DNA of 64,000 nucleotides from Pseudomonas sp. MH9.2 (GTDB lineage: Bacteria; Pseudomonadota; Gammaproteobacteria; Pseudomonadales; Pseudomonadaceae), in contig NZ_CP133784.1 in assembly GCF_034353875.1 (NCBI RefSeq), forward strand, positions 186,001 to 250,000, given 5' to 3'. The notes under the pieces are model-generated. The model saw only the letters and a list, made by a program, of their open reading frames with translations, did no database searches and was not told the DNA's origin. This document shows positions 50,079-60,299 of this stretch, in pieces. The position numbers were made by a program, and so were the translations under genes. Numbering within the stretch: position 1 is the first letter of the stretch; every line of letters starts with the position of its first letter.

Positions 50079-51743
50079 ATGCGCGAATACACACACGCTG
50101 CCAACACATTTGATTATCAAACTACCTGCAATGCCACGCTCCAGGGCGAGTTGACGGGGCTCAATGCCTGCGTTGAGTGCTGTGATCGTCATGCCTTGCC
50201 TGGGCGCATCGCGTTGTTCTGGGAAGGTCGCCAGGGTGCCAGCGCGACGTATACCTTCATGGAATTACAGGAAAAAGCCGGGCGTTTCGCCAACTTCCTC
50301 AAGGCCCAGGGCGTAAAGCCTGGCGATACCGTCGCCGGCTTATTGCCGCGCACGGTCGAGTTGCTGATCGTGGTGTTGGGCACCTGGCGGGTCGGTGCCG
50401 TGTATCAGCCGATGTTCACGGCCTTTGGTCCCAAAGCCATCGAACATCGCCTGCACTGCTCGGGCGCGGCGCTGGTGGTCACTGACGGCGATAACCGTCA
50501 CAAACTGACGGACGTGCCGAATTGCCCGTTGATCGTCACCGTGGGTGGCGCCAAGGGGGAGGGCATCGTACGGGGTGATTTCAGTTTCTGGGCCGAAGTG
50601 GAGTGCCATCCTGCGGCGTGCGAGCCGGTGATTCTGCCCGCGGATGCACCATTCCTGCTGATGTGCACCTCTGGCACTACCGGCCCGGCGAAACCGCTGG
50701 CGGTACCCTTGCGGGCAATTGTTGCGTTTCAGGGGTACATGCGCGATGCCATCGACCTGCGCCCGGAAGATGCATTCTGGAACGTGGCCGACCCAGGCTG
50801 GGCTTATGGCCTCTATTACGCAGTCATCGGTCCGTTGGCGTTGGGTCATCCGACGACCTTCTATGATGGTCCGTTCACGGTCCAAAGCACCTGCCAGATC
50901 ATCCGTAAATACGGGATTACCAACCTCGCGGGTTCACCCACTGCGTTTCGTCTGTTGATCAGCGCCGGTGCCGAGTTCGCTAAACCGATCAAGGGCCAAT
51001 TGCGCGTGGTGAGCAGCGCCGGGGAACCGCTCAATCCTGAAGTGATCCGCTGGTTTGCCGAAAACCTCGACGTCACCATTCATGACCATTACGGGCAGAC
51101 CGAGCTGGGCATGGTGCTGTGCAACCATCACGGCCTGGAACACCCGGTAAGAATGGGCTCGGCAGGCTTTGCGGTGCCGGGGCATCGGATTGTGGTGTTG
51201 GGCGAAGACGCTGAAGAGCTGCCCGCCGGGCAACCGGGGATTCTCGCTGTGGATCGCGAGCAATCGCCGCTGTGCTGGTTCGACGGTTACAAGGGCATGA
51301 AAACCAGCGCTTTTGTTGGCAAGTACTACTTGAGCGGCGACACCGTAGAGTTGAACGATGATGGCAGCATCAGCTTCGTCGGCCGCAGTGATGATGTGAT
51401 CACGACTTCCGGCTACCGGGTGGGACCTTTCGATGTTGAAAGCGCGCTGATTGAGCATCCAGCCGTGATGGAGGCGGCGGTCATCGGCAAGCCGGATCCG
51501 GAGCGTACCGAACTGGTGAAAGCCTTTGTTGTGCTGACTCAGCACTACCGCGCCGATCCGCAATTGGCCGAAGAGCTTCGCCTGTATGTACGCCAGCGTC
51601 TGGCCGCGCATGCCTATCCACGGGAAATCGAGTTCGTCAGCGAGCTGCCTAAAACCCCGAGTGGCAAGCTCCAGCGCTTTATTTTGCGCAATCAGGAAAT
51701 CGCCAAAGCCCAGGCTGATCAAGCCGCCCCCCATACCGCGTGA
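50079..51743 (+). CDS. AMP-forming acyl-CoA synthetase
   Basis: 554 residues. AMP-binding P-loop [23 protein letters not shown] and the C-terminal PSGKLQR with the catalytic Lys. Sequence type is acetyl/propionyl-CoA-synthetase-like, suited to short or branched acids. First gene of a five-gene operon whose order (synthetase, SDR, thiolase, acyl-CoA dehydrogenase, hydratase) matches the fadDx-type cluster of P. putida used for isoleucine and C4-C5 substrates. The exact substrate is not readable. Confidence 0.88.
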   Translation: MREYTHAANTFDYQTTCNATLQGELTGLNACVECCDRHALPGRIALFWEGRQGASATYTFMELQEKAGRFANFLKAQGVKPGDTVAGLLPRTVELLIVVLGTWRVGAVYQPMFTAFGPKAIEHRLHCSGAALVVTDGDNRHKLTDVPNCPLIVTVGGAKGEGIVRGDFSFWAEVECHPAACEPVILPADAPFLLMCTSGTTGPAKPLAVPLRAIVAFQGYMRDAIDLRPEDAFWNVADPGWAYGLYYAVIGPLALGHPTTFYDGPFTVQSTCQIIRKYGITNLAGSPTAFRLLISAGAEFAKPIKGQLRVVSSAGEPLNPEVIRWFAENLDVTIHDHYGQTELGMVLCNHHGLEHPVRMGSAGFAVPGHRIVVLGEDAEELPAGQPGILAVDREQSPLCWFDGYKGMKTSAFVGKYYLSGDTVELNDDGSISFVGRSDDVITTSGYRVGPFDVESALIEHPAVMEAAVIGKPDPERTELVKAFVVLTQHYRADPQLAEELRLYVRQRLAAHAYPREIEFVSELPKTPSGKLQRFILRNQEIAKAQADQAAPHTA

Positions 51744-51756
51744 TTCAAGGAATTTT

Positions 51757-52524
51757 ATGCAGATCCAAGACAAGGTGTTTCTGGTCAGTGGCGGCGCCTC
51801 TGGCCTCGGTGCAGCCACCGCGCAGATGCTGGTCGCGGCGGGTGCGAAGGTTATGTTGGTGGACATGAATGCAGAGGCCGTTGCTGCTCAGGCTGAAAAG
51901 CTTGGCGCACAGGCGCGTTGGTCAGTCGCCGATGTCAGCCAGGAAGCCCCTGCACAAGCGGCCGTTCATGCGGCGGTGGAAGCCTTTGGTGGGCTGCACG
52001 GGCTGGTCAATTGCGCCGGCGTGGTCGGCGCTGAAAAAATCCTCGGCAAGAATGGCCCGCATGGGCTGGACAGTTTCAGTCGGGTGATCGGCGTCAACTT
52101 GATCGGCAGCTTTAATCTGCTGCGCTTGGCGGCGGCGGCCATCGCTGAGACTGAGGCGGGCGAGGGTGGCGAACGCGGGGTCATCATCAATACTGCGTCG
52201 GCGGCCGCCTACGACGGGCAGATCGGCCAGGCCGCTTATGCGGCGTCCAAAGGCGCCATCGTCAGCCTGACCTTGCCTGCCGCCCGCGAACTGGCGCGTT
52301 TCGGTATCCGCGTGATGACCATCGCCCCCGGTATTTTCGAAACACCGATGATGGCTGGCATGACTCCGCAAGTGCGTGATTCGCTGGCGGCGGGTGTGCC
52401 GTTTCCACCGCGTCTGGGCAAGCCCGAAGAGTTCGCTGCGCTGGTTCGGCATATTATTGAAAACAGCATGCTCAATGGCGAGGTGATCCGTCTCGACGGT
52501 GCCTTGCGTATGGCAGCCAAGTAG
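51757..52524 (+). CDS. 3-hydroxyacyl-CoA dehydrogenase, short-chain (HSD17B10-like) type
   Basis: 255 residues of the SDR fold. Cofactor motif [23 protein letters not shown], and the catalytic YAASK box. Type II 3-hydroxyacyl-CoA dehydrogenases of this kind act on 2-methyl-3-hydroxybutyryl-CoA and similar short substrates. It follows the synthetase by 13 bp with AAGGAATTTT as its ribosome site. Confidence 0.88.
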   Translation: MQIQDKVFLVSGGASGLGAATAQMLVAAGAKVMLVDMNAEAVAAQAEKLGAQARWSVADVSQEAPAQAAVHAAVEAFGGLHGLVNCAGVVGAEKILGKNGPHGLDSFSRVIGVNLIGSFNLLRLAAAAIAETEAGEGGERGVIINTASAAAYDGQIGQAAYAASKGAIVSLTLPAARELARFGIRVMTIAPGIFETPMMAGMTPQVRDSLAAGVPFPPRLGKPEEFAALVRHIIENSMLNGEVIRLDGALRMAAK

Positions 52525-52538
52525 CTGAGGAGTTAGTA

Positions 52539-53729
52539 ATGACCATTCAAGATCCGATTGTAATCGTCAGTGCCGTGCGCACCCCAATGGGTGCCTTCCA
52601 GGGCGAATTTAAAAGCCTGACCGCGCCACAATTGGGCGCTGCAGCCATTCGTGCCGCTGTCGAACGCGCCGCTGTTGCGCCGCAGGATGTGGAAGAAGTG
52701 CTGTTCGGCTGTGTGCTCTCGGCAGGGCTGGGGCAGGCGCCTGCCCGGCAAGCGGCATTGGGCGCCGGGCTGAGCACGTCGACGGTGTGCACCACGCTGA
52801 ACAAAATGTGCGGTTCGGGCATGCAGGCGACGATTCTGGCCCATGACCTGCTGCTCGCCGGCAGCGCGAAAGTCGTGGTCGCTGGCGGTATGGAAAGCAT
52901 GTCCAACTCACCGTATCTGCTGGACCGGGCGCGTAGCGGTTATCGCATGGGTCATGGCCGGGTGATCGACCATATGTTCCTTGATGGCCTCGAAGATGCC
53001 TACGACAAGGGCCGGCTAATGGGCACCTTCGCCGAGGACTGCGCCGAAACCAATGGTTTTAGCCGCGAAGCGCAGGACGACTTTGCCATTAATTCCCTGA
53101 AACGGGCGCAACACGCGATCAGCAGCGGCAGTTTTGCGGCCGAAATCGTCCCGGTGCAGGTCACGGTGGGTAAGGAGCAACGGCTGATCAGCGACGATGA
53201 GCAACCGCCCAAGGCCCGTCTGGACAAGATCCCTACCTTGAAACCGGCATTCCGCGAAGGCGGCACGGTGACGGCGGCCAACTCCAGCTCGATCTCCGAC
53301 GGTGCTGCGGCGCTGATGCTGATGCGTCAATCAGAAGCACTGGCACGTGGGCTCAAGCCGCTGGCGGTGATCCGTGGCCATGCAGCGTTCGCTGACGAGC
53401 CTGGGTTGTTCCCGACCGCGCCAGTGGGCGCGATCAAAAAACTGATGGGCAAGACCGGTTGGTCGCTGGACGAAGTGGACCTGTTCGAAGTCAATGAAGC
53501 GTTCGCGGTGGTCGCGCTGGTGACCATGAGCACGCTGGAACTGCCCCACAGCAAAGTGAACGTCCATGGTGGCGCCTGCGCCCTGGGTCATCCAATTGGC
53601 GCCTCGGGGGCGCGGATTCTGGTGACGCTGCTGTCGGCCCTGCGCCAAAAAGGCCTGCACCGTGGCGTAGCCGCCGTGTGTATCGGCGGCGGTGAAGCGA
53701 CAGCCATTGCGGTCGAATGCCTGTACTGA
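52539..53729 (+). CDS. Acetyl-CoA C-acyltransferase (thiolase)
   Basis: 396 residues. Active-site Cys in TLNKMCGSGMQ, His in LGHPIGASGARI and the second Cys in VCIGGGEATA. It performs the final thiolysis in the operon's beta-oxidation cycle, fadAx-like by position. GAGGAG lies just before the start; 14 bp from the SDR gene. Confidence 0.93.
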   Translation: MTIQDPIVIVSAVRTPMGAFQGEFKSLTAPQLGAAAIRAAVERAAVAPQDVEEVLFGCVLSAGLGQAPARQAALGAGLSTSTVCTTLNKMCGSGMQATILAHDLLLAGSAKVVVAGGMESMSNSPYLLDRARSGYRMGHGRVIDHMFLDGLEDAYDKGRLMGTFAEDCAETNGFSREAQDDFAINSLKRAQHAISSGSFAAEIVPVQVTVGKEQRLISDDEQPPKARLDKIPTLKPAFREGGTVTAANSSSISDGAAALMLMRQSEALARGLKPLAVIRGHAAFADEPGLFPTAPVGAIKKLMGKTGWSLDEVDLFEVNEAFAVVALVTMSTLELPHSKVNVHGGACALGHPIGASGARILVTLLSALRQKGLHRGVAAVCIGGGEATAIAVECLY

Positions 53730-53750
53730 GACGGTTAACGAGGAAAAGTC

Positions 53751-54878
53751 ATGCTACCCACAGAAGAACAACAGCAGATCAGCGACGCGGCCCGTCAGTT
53801 CGCCCAGGAGCGCCTCAGGCCGTTCGCCGCGCAATGGGATCGCGAGCATTCGTTTCCGCGCCAGGCCATCGGCGAGATGGCTGAGCTGGGTTTCTTCGGC
53901 ATGCTGGTGCCCGAACAATGGGGTGGCTGCGATACGGGCTATCTGGCTTATGCCATGGCTCTGGAAGAGATCGCGGCCGGCGATGGCGCCTGCTCGACCA
54001 TCATGAGCGTGCACAATTCGGTGGGCTGCGTGCCGATTCTCAAATTCGGTAACGATCAGCAGAAAGAGCGCTTTCTTCGGCCTTTGGCCAGCGGTGCCAT
54101 GCTCGGAGCCTTTGCCCTGACTGAGCCTCAGGCCGGTTCCGACGCCAGCAGCCTGCGCACCCGCGCCCGGCGTGAAGGCGATCATTACGTGCTCAACGGC
54201 TGCAAGCAGTTCATCACCTCCGGGCAAAACGCGGGGGTGGTGATCGTGTTCGCCGTGACCGACCCCAGTGCGGGGAAACGTGGGATCAGCGCCTTTATCG
54301 TGCCGACCGACTCGCCCGGTTATAAGGTCGCGAGGGTCGAGGACAAGCTCGGTCAGCACGCCTCTGACACCTGCCAGATTCTGTTTGAAGACGTTAAGGT
54401 CCCGGTCGAACAGCGTCTGGGCGAAGAAGGTGAAGGCTACAAAATCGCGCTGGCGAACCTTGAGGGCGGGCGCGTCGGCATCGCATCGCAATCGGTTGGC
54501 ATGGCTCGTGCCGCATTTGAAGTCGCGCGTGATTACGCCAAGGAGCGTGAAAGTTTTGGCAAGTCACTGATCGAACACCAGGCCGTGGCGTTCCGGCTGG
54601 CTGACATGGCGACTTCAATCGCCGTTGCACGGCAAATGGTGCATTACGCAGCAGCCCTGCGTGACAGTGGCAAACCGGCGCTGGTTGAAGCCTCCATGGC
54701 CAAGTTGTTCGCCTCGGAAATGGCCGAAAAAGTGTGCTCCAGCGCGCTGCAAACACTGGGTGGCTATGGTTACCTCAGTGATTTCCCGCTAGAACGTATT
54801 TACCGCGACGTCCGTGTCTGTCAGATTTATGAAGGCACCAGTGACATTCAGAGAATGGTTATCTCTAGAAGTCTTTAG
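53751..54878 (+). CDS. Acyl-CoA dehydrogenase
   Basis: 375 residues. Signatures [17 protein letters not shown] and [20 protein letters not shown], followed by the catalytic region [11 protein letters not shown] flavoprotein of the short/branched-chain type that introduces the 2,3-double bond. It lies 21 bp after the thiolase gene. Confidence 0.93.
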   Translation: MLPTEEQQQISDAARQFAQERLRPFAAQWDREHSFPRQAIGEMAELGFFGMLVPEQWGGCDTGYLAYAMALEEIAAGDGACSTIMSVHNSVGCVPILKFGNDQQKERFLRPLASGAMLGAFALTEPQAGSDASSLRTRARREGDHYVLNGCKQFITSGQNAGVVIVFAVTDPSAGKRGISAFIVPTDSPGYKVARVEDKLGQHASDTCQILFEDVKVPVEQRLGEEGEGYKIALANLEGGRVGIASQSVGMARAAFEVARDYAKERESFGKSLIEHQAVAFRLADMATSIAVARQMVHYAAALRDSGKPALVEASMAKLFASEMAEKVCSSALQTLGGYGYLSDFPLERIYRDVRVCQIYEGTSDIQRMVISRSL

Positions 54879-54968
54879 TGTTATTTTTCAGGTAGTTGCA
54901 TTCGAATGTTGATGTGTTTTGTGTAATGTGACATTTCCTTTCATTTATAAAATTAAGGATAGATATCA

Positions 54969-55742
54969 ATGGGTTATGAAACTATTTTAATGGAAATCCG
55001 AGGTCGCGTCGGATTGATCACCCTGAACCGTCCGCAGGCGTTGAACGCCCTTAATGCGCAGTTGGTCAGTGAATTGAACCAGGCGCTGGACGTGTTGGAC
55101 GCCAATCGCGATATCGGCTGTATTGTGCTGACAGGCTCGAAAAAAGCCTTCGCCGCTGGCGCTGATATCAAGGAAATGGTTGAGCTGACCTACCCGCAGA
55201 TTTACCTGGATGACCTGTTTTCGGACAGCGACCGTGTCGCCAGTCGACGTAAACCGATGATCGCGGCCGTAGCTGGTTTTGCGTTAGGCGGCGGCTGTGA
55301 GCTGGCGCTGATGTGCGATTTCATTTTGGCGGGCGATAATGCGAAATTCGGCCAGCCGGAGATTAAGCTGGGCGTTCTGCCGGGCATGGGCGGTACTCAA
55401 CGTCTGACGCGCGCCGTGGGCAAGGCCAAGGCAATGGAAATGTGCCTCAGCGGGCGTCTGATCGATGCCGTGGAAGCCGAGCGCTCGGGGCTGGTAGCGC
55501 GAGTATTGCCGGTCGATGACCTGCTGGACGAAGCGCTGAAAGTGGCCGCTGAAATCGCCGCCAAATCCTTGCCTGTTGCGATGATGGTCAAGGAAAGCGT
55601 CAACCGTGCCTTTGAAGTCAGTCTGTCTGAAGGCATCCGTTTCGAGCGCAGGGTATTCCATGCGGCCTTCGCTACACAGGATCAGAAAGAAGGCATGGCG
55701 GCATTCATCGAAAAACGTGAGCCTCTGTTCGAGGGGCGTTAA
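54969..55742 (+). CDS. Enoyl-CoA hydratase
   Basis: 257 residues of the crotonase fold. The oxyanion-hole motif AAGADIKEM and the catalytic [15 protein letters not shown] plus [14 protein letters not shown] are present. It hydrates the enoyl-CoA from the preceding dehydrogenase. A 90-bp AT-rich gap separates it from that gene, longer than other gaps in the operon; it ends 15 bp from the converging vgrG stop. Confidence 0.92.
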   Translation: MGYETILMEIRGRVGLITLNRPQALNALNAQLVSELNQALDVLDANRDIGCIVLTGSKKAFAAGADIKEMVELTYPQIYLDDLFSDSDRVASRRKPMIAAVAGFALGGGCELALMCDFILAGDNAKFGQPEIKLGVLPGMGGTQRLTRAVGKAKAMEMCLSGRLIDAVEAERSGLVARVLPVDDLLDEALKVAAEIAAKSLPVAMMVKESVNRAFEVSLSEGIRFERRVFHAAFATQDQKEGMAAFIEKREPLFEGR

Positions 55743-55757
55743 TCGCCCTCTGTGCGG

Positions 55758-57926
55758 CTAAGGCCGGCTCAACCATTGGAACAGGGCACTCAAGTCGGCG
55801 GCTGCAGATGCTGGCGAGGGTGGCGCAGGCTCCGCGGTGGCTTTTGGGCTGCTGAAAGCTAGAAGCTGCTGCGATGTCCAGTTCTGCTGGAAGTACTGCG
55901 ACAGCAACTGGCAGGAGCCGGGGTGCACCAGGCACAGCCGTTGTGGGGTTTTTCTGTACTCCACAGCCAACTGCTGAAGTTGTTCCTGGTCCAGGCCTAG
56001 AAACCCTCGGTGATCGGTCTTGCCGTCGAATAGAAAATGCTGCGGCGCCAGGCGTGCCAGATTCTTCAGGCTGGGAGCGTCCATGCGCACGATGTACCAG
56101 ATTCGATGTGCCAAGGGTTGCCCAAGCAGGCCTGGCTCCTCGGTCAGGCGCAGGTCGAGGCCAGGCAGTGAAGGTTGTCCGTAGGGCGACCGGTCTTCGC
56201 GACACACAGCGGTGCCCGGGATCGGCGCGTCCTGAAACCGTTCAAGGGCTTGATCCGAACCCCTGGAGAGGCTTTGTGGGCCTGTCACCTGGATACTCTC
56301 ACGTTGCAGCACAATTCGGGTTTGATGGGTGTCAAGCATCAGCGTATGGCCGGCATCAGCGTGCAGTGTCTGGCCAGCACTTAAATGAATGCGTTCTGAC
56401 ACCGGTTCCAGAGGGTGACCGTCAACTCGGATCCGCGTTGGTTGCACCTGCGTATCGGTGGCTTCTGCCGGGTGGCCGCAGATTACTGGCCGATCCGGGT
56501 CGTTGTCGAAATAACGCACCTGCATGTGCGAACCCCCGGTTAATTCAGACAAGTTGCTGTCATTCGGTTTGCCGTGACTGGCCAGTGGCACCCAACATCT
56601 GATGTCGGCATGCCAGTGAAACCTGACCTGAATCTGGCCGTGTTCATCGCGCTGAACAGGGTGCTCATCAACGCCGACCAACGTGACCGTCTGCCCACCA
56701 GGAATATGCGGTTTGCAGTGTTTGAGCTGCGGCCGAAAAGTCTGGGTCCAGGGGATAGCCCGAAAGTGGTTGCGATAGCCTTGACTGAAGGGCGCGATCC
56801 CGGCACCCGGCATAACCCCGGGAGGATGATCCGTGGCTTCCCACCATTTCCTGTCAGAGGCCGGGTCATGATCGAATATCGCAGCGATATCGAGCGGGTC
56901 GAAGCCGTTCAGCAGCTGCAGTTGTTTGCCCGCATGGTGGACTTCAGTCAGTAGCCACTGATCATTGAACAGGTTGTCGGGGTGAGCAAACACCTGCTGA
57001 ATCTGGCCACTGACCAGCGTGGGTTGATTACTTTGACCGTGTACCAGGCGTCTTTCGCAACGCAAGCGCTCCAGTGTGCGCTCGCTCAGTTGCCTTATTC
57101 GGGCGTCTTCAGGGGTCGATTGATCGACACGGCGAAAGGACTCGCAAGGCTGATTGACGGCAGGGTCACTGGCTGGCGCAAAACTGATGTTGTCTCCCGG
57201 CATTATTAAGGGTTGATCGATGGGGGCAGGGCCCTGGCTGCTGTAGCTGGGTGGAATGGAAAAACGTTTGGCCATATGGCTTATCGTCGCCGGGCACGCA
57301 GCGCGGCCGTCGTTCATATGGAACCGGATCGGCGTTGGCTGTTCGGGAAAGCTGCCCGGATCATCGGAAAAAATCAGCACGTGGTCGCTATGGCGGTGTT
57401 CGAAGCGGTAGTGGATGCCTTCCTCTTCGCACAAGCGTTGCAGCAGATGCAGGTCGTTTTCGTCGTATTGAACACATATCGACCGTGGCGGATACAGGCC
57501 TATCATGTGCTCGAAGCGATAGCTGTCACCGTCGATGCCATGTTCTTCAAGGAGTTGAACGATGATCTGCGGCGCGCTCAATGCCTGAAAAATTCGCCGA
57601 TGACTGCGCTGCAGCAGCACGTGCATCCTGGGCGCCAGATGAACGCGGTAATGGCTCAAACTGGTACCCGCGTAGAGCAGGCTGGCGCCAGCGATCAGCC
57701 CATGAATACCTTTGTTGTCGACGCTATTGTTCAGTGCGTCGAAGGACAGATAGGCGCTGCGTGAGAGCAGTGGGCCGAAGTCCAGGTGCGGGTTTGGGCT
57801 GATCAGGTCAATGTCGAAACGATAGGGTTCATTCAAGGCTTCGTGGCCCTTGAAACTGATGACCTGTAGCGCCAGCTCGCAATGGGCGATGGTCAGGGTC
57901 GTCAGGGTTCTATTGTCTCGGCTCAT
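55758..57926 (-). CDS. vgrG: Type VI secretion spike protein VgrG, orphan, with C-terminal extension
   Basis: 722 residues. N-terminal gp27-like part (about 1-380), a gp5-like OB fold with EHGQIQVRFHWHAD, WVPLAS and GGSHMQVRYFDNDPDRPVI, then a short spike part. The last ~160 residues form an extra domain (HRGFLGLDQEQLQQLAVEYR, LVHPGSCQLLSQYFQQNW). No tap, PAAR, effector or immunity gene lies downstream; the next gene converges. The extension may itself bind or be cargo. GAGGATGCGCGG precedes the ATG. Confidence 0.88.
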   Translation of the reverse strand: MSRDNRTLTTLTIAHCELALQVISFKGHEALNEPYRFDIDLISPNPHLDFGPLLSRSAYLSFDALNNSVDNKGIHGLIAGASLLYAGTSLSHYRVHLAPRMHVLLQRSHRRIFQALSAPQIIVQLLEEHGIDGDSYRFEHMIGLYPPRSICVQYDENDLHLLQRLCEEEGIHYRFEHRHSDHVLIFSDDPGSFPEQPTPIRFHMNDGRAACPATISHMAKRFSIPPSYSSQGPAPIDQPLIMPGDNISFAPASDPAVNQPCESFRRVDQSTPEDARIRQLSERTLERLRCERRLVHGQSNQPTLVSGQIQQVFAHPDNLFNDQWLLTEVHHAGKQLQLLNGFDPLDIAAIFDHDPASDRKWWEATDHPPGVMPGAGIAPFSQGYRNHFRAIPWTQTFRPQLKHCKPHIPGGQTVTLVGVDEHPVQRDEHGQIQVRFHWHADIRCWVPLASHGKPNDSNLSELTGGSHMQVRYFDNDPDRPVICGHPAEATDTQVQPTRIRVDGHPLEPVSERIHLSAGQTLHADAGHTLMLDTHQTRIVLQRESIQVTGPQSLSRGSDQALERFQDAPIPGTAVCREDRSPYGQPSLPGLDLRLTEEPGLLGQPLAHRIWYIVRMDAPSLKNLARLAPQHFLFDGKTDHRGFLGLDQEQLQQLAVEYRKTPQRLCLVHPGSCQLLSQYFQQNWTSQQLLAFSSPKATAEPAPPSPASAAADLSALFQWLSRP

Positions 57927-58225
57927 CCGCGCATCCTCGGTCTTAAAGCATCAAGGGTGCAGAGGGTACGGAATGCCGGCAACGAAAGTCATCGTTAAGC
58001 CATTTTTCGGAAAAGGACTACAACTCAAGTATCGGTCTTACAGGTGCAAGCCCGTGTTTTCCTGTCCAGGATCAAGCTCGTTCGATCAATGACTCGATTG
58101 CGGGGGTTTCATCTGGCGTTATCGCGTATAAAATACCCTTCATTTTTCAGCGTTATGCCGCCTCAGCTGTCAGCTGCCTGCTGACAGAGAGGGGCAGTAA
58201 ACAGTCACGGATCAAGAGAACAAGC

Positions 58226-58930
58226 ATGGGCGCACAGTGGAAGGTCAAGCATAAAGAAGCAGCATCCAACGCTAAAGGGCGGATTTTTGGCAAGCTGTCC
58301 AAGGAAATCATGATCGCTGCGCGTGCTGGCGCTGATCCTGACATGAACCCGCGCCTGCGACTGGTTGTCGAGCAGGCGAAAAAGGCCTCGATGCCTCGCG
58401 AAACCCTCGAGCGCGCTATCAAAAAAGGTGCTGGCTTGCTGGGTGAAGGCGTGACGTTCGAGCGTCTGACCTACGAAGGTTTTGCGCCGCACCATGTACC
58501 GGTGATCATCGAGTGCCTGACGGACAACATCAACCGTACGGTCTCGGAAATCCGCGTGTTGTTCCGTAAAGGGCAACTGGGGGCCGCCGGTTCTGTTTCC
58601 TGGGACTTCAATCATCAGGGCCTGATCGAGGCTGTTCCTGCCACGCCGGATGCGGATGCCGAGTTAGCGGCCATCGAGGCAGGTGCTCAGGATTTCGAAC
58701 CCGGAGAAGACGGCGCCACCCTGTTCCTCACCGAGCTGACCGATCTGGATGCCGTTTGCAAGGCGCTGCCTGAGTTCGGCTTTGTCGTGCAGTCCGCACA
58801 GTTGGGTTATCGCCCAAAAAGCACCGTTGATGGCCTGAGCGACGAGCAAATGGCGGAAGTCGAAGCGTTTCTTGAAGCCATCGATGGCCATGACGATGTG
58901 CAGAATGTGTATGTAGGGTTGGCAGGCTAA
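58226..58930 (+). CDS. YebC/PmpR-family protein, paralogue starting [10 protein letters not shown]
   Basis: 234 residues, full length. Typical stretches: [35 protein letters not shown] and [20 protein letters not shown]. The family includes transcription regulators (PmpR) and translation factors that relieve ribosome stalling. The N-terminus differs from the canonical AGHSKWANI type, so this is the second paralogue found in pseudomonads. A promoter-like TATAAAAT lies about 100 bp upstream. Confidence 0.88.
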   Translation: MGAQWKVKHKEAASNAKGRIFGKLSKEIMIAARAGADPDMNPRLRLVVEQAKKASMPRETLERAIKKGAGLLGEGVTFERLTYEGFAPHHVPVIIECLTDNINRTVSEIRVLFRKGQLGAAGSVSWDFNHQGLIEAVPATPDADAELAAIEAGAQDFEPGEDGATLFLTELTDLDAVCKALPEFGFVVQSAQLGYRPKSTVDGLSDEQMAEVEAFLEAIDGHDDVQNVYVGLAG

Positions 58931-58944
58931 CCCGTTGAATCGGT

Positions 58945-58970
58945 TTGCCTGAGACACTCTCTTCAGGCAA
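58945..58970. terminator. Hairpin between yebC-like gene and chorismate mutase gene
   Basis: TTGCCTGA and TCAGGCAA form an 8-bp stem with a 10-base loop between two converging genes. No long T-run follows on either strand, so it is a weak candidate. Confidence 0.4.
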
Positions 58971-59022
58971 GCCTGCTCCCGGCACAGCGGTGAGCAAGCT
59001 TGTCTGTGTCCTCCGCCCGAGC

Positions 59023-59349
59023 TTAGCGCGAGGTCGGTTCCTGAATCACCGCGTGTGCTATCAGTTCCTGATGGATAAACGCGCTAATCATCGCCCTGTA
59101 AACTTGCTCGGTCACTGCCGGGTTGGCGCCCAGCTCCACGGATAGCGAAACCACCTTGGCGATGACCTGCTCGACCCTTTGCGGGGCTTTTACGTCATCG
59201 GTGGTTTTCTTGAAATGGGCCGCCTGTTCTACATAGGTCCCGCGCTTGGCCAAAAGCGCGACGATGTCGCGATCAATCTGATCAATGTTTTCGCGTACCT
59301 GATCGATGCTTTCGCAGTCGACAATCCCGCTGGGGGCTTGCTCATTCAT
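59023..59349 (-). CDS. Monofunctional chorismate mutase (AroQ/PchB type)
   Basis: 108 residues, all-helical. The N-terminal DQVRENIDQIDRDIVALLAK with catalytic Arg, and VKAPQRVEQVIAKVV in the second helix, are typical. It converts chorismate to prephenate, or acts as an isochorismate-pyruvate-lyase relative. The start overlaps the stop of the fructokinase gene by 4 bp, so it is translated with the mannitol operon. Confidence 0.82.
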   Translation of the reverse strand: MNEQAPSGIVDCESIDQVRENIDQIDRDIVALLAKRGTYVEQAAHFKKTTDDVKAPQRVEQVIAKVVSLSVELGANPAVTEQVYRAMISAFIHQELIAHAVIQEPTSR

Positions 59350-60284
59350 GTTAATTGATCTCGATAAGGTAAATCCGGGCCGACCTTGGTGCAGGTCAGC
59401 GCCGCCGCAGCGACGGCGAAGTTGAGCATTGCGTCGATAAGCGCTCTGGACAGCTGTTCCAGTCCGCTTGGGCTATCAAGTTGCCGTTCGCTGAGAAAGG
59501 TGATCAGTGCGGCCTGGAACGTGTCGCCTGCGCCCACGGTATCGGCAGTGACGACTTCATGGGCGGGTACCGACCAGTTTCCATGCTGGCGAGTGAAGAC
59601 GCTGGCGCCTTTGCTGCCTCGGGTGAGGAAGACCAGTTGGCAACGTTTGATCAACCAGCTCTGGGCAATGCTGTGTGGGTCGCGATCCGGGTAAAGCAGG
59701 TTCAGGTCTTCATCGCTGACCTTGATGATGTGGGCATGCTCGGCAAAGGCGCTGATCTGTTCTCGCCAGCGCTCGATATCGGGTTCAGGATTGAGGCGCA
59801 CGTTGGGGTCAAGTGTGATCAGACGCTGGTTGCTTTCACGTTCGATCAGCGCCAACAGCGTGTCGGCAATGGGTTGCACCACCAGCGAGAACGAACCGAT
59901 GTGAATACCGCGCACGCGCTCATCCAGCGCTGGTAGGTGCTGAACTTGCAATTGCCGGTCCGCGCACCCTTCACCGCGAAAGCTGTAGTGCGGCGAGCCG
60001 TCGGCGCCCACGGCAACCATCGCCAAGGTGGTGGGGGCGTCGAAGTCGATCAGATAGTCGGGTTGCACACCTTCCTCGTCGAGTACTGTGCGTAGCCGAC
60101 GGCCCAGATAATCGGTGGAAATCCCTGCAAAAAAAGCCGTATCAACGCCCAGGCGGCGCAGGCCCACCGCGACGTTGAATGGCGAGCCACCGGCAATGGC
60201 CTGAAAGCCCACTTTGTTGCTTTGCCCGTTGTTGTCTGGCTGGCTGAAAAAATCGAACAGCGCTTCGCCACAGACTAAAAACAT
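59346..60284 (-). CDS. mtlZ: PfkB-family fructokinase
   Basis: 312 residues. N-terminal GGSPFNVAVGLRRLGVDTAF and the C-terminal active-site motif VTADTVGAGDTFQAAL. It phosphorylates fructose made from mannitol by the dehydrogenase encoded upstream. In the P. fluorescens mtl operon the same gene follows mtlD and mtlY. Confidence 0.88.
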   Translation of the reverse strand: MFLVCGEALFDFFSQPDNNGQSNKVGFQAIAGGSPFNVAVGLRRLGVDTAFFAGISTDYLGRRLRTVLDEEGVQPDYLIDFDAPTTLAMVAVGADGSPHYSFRGEGCADRQLQVQHLPALDERVRGIHIGSFSLVVQPIADTLLALIERESNQRLITLDPNVRLNPEPDIERWREQISAFAEHAHIIKVSDEDLNLLYPDRDPHSIAQSWLIKRCQLVFLTRGSKGASVFTRQHGNWSVPAHEVVTADTVGAGDTFQAALITFLSERQLDSPSGLEQLSRALIDAMLNFAVAAAALTCTKVGPDLPYRDQLT

Positions 60285-60299
60285 AGATGCTCCACGGCC

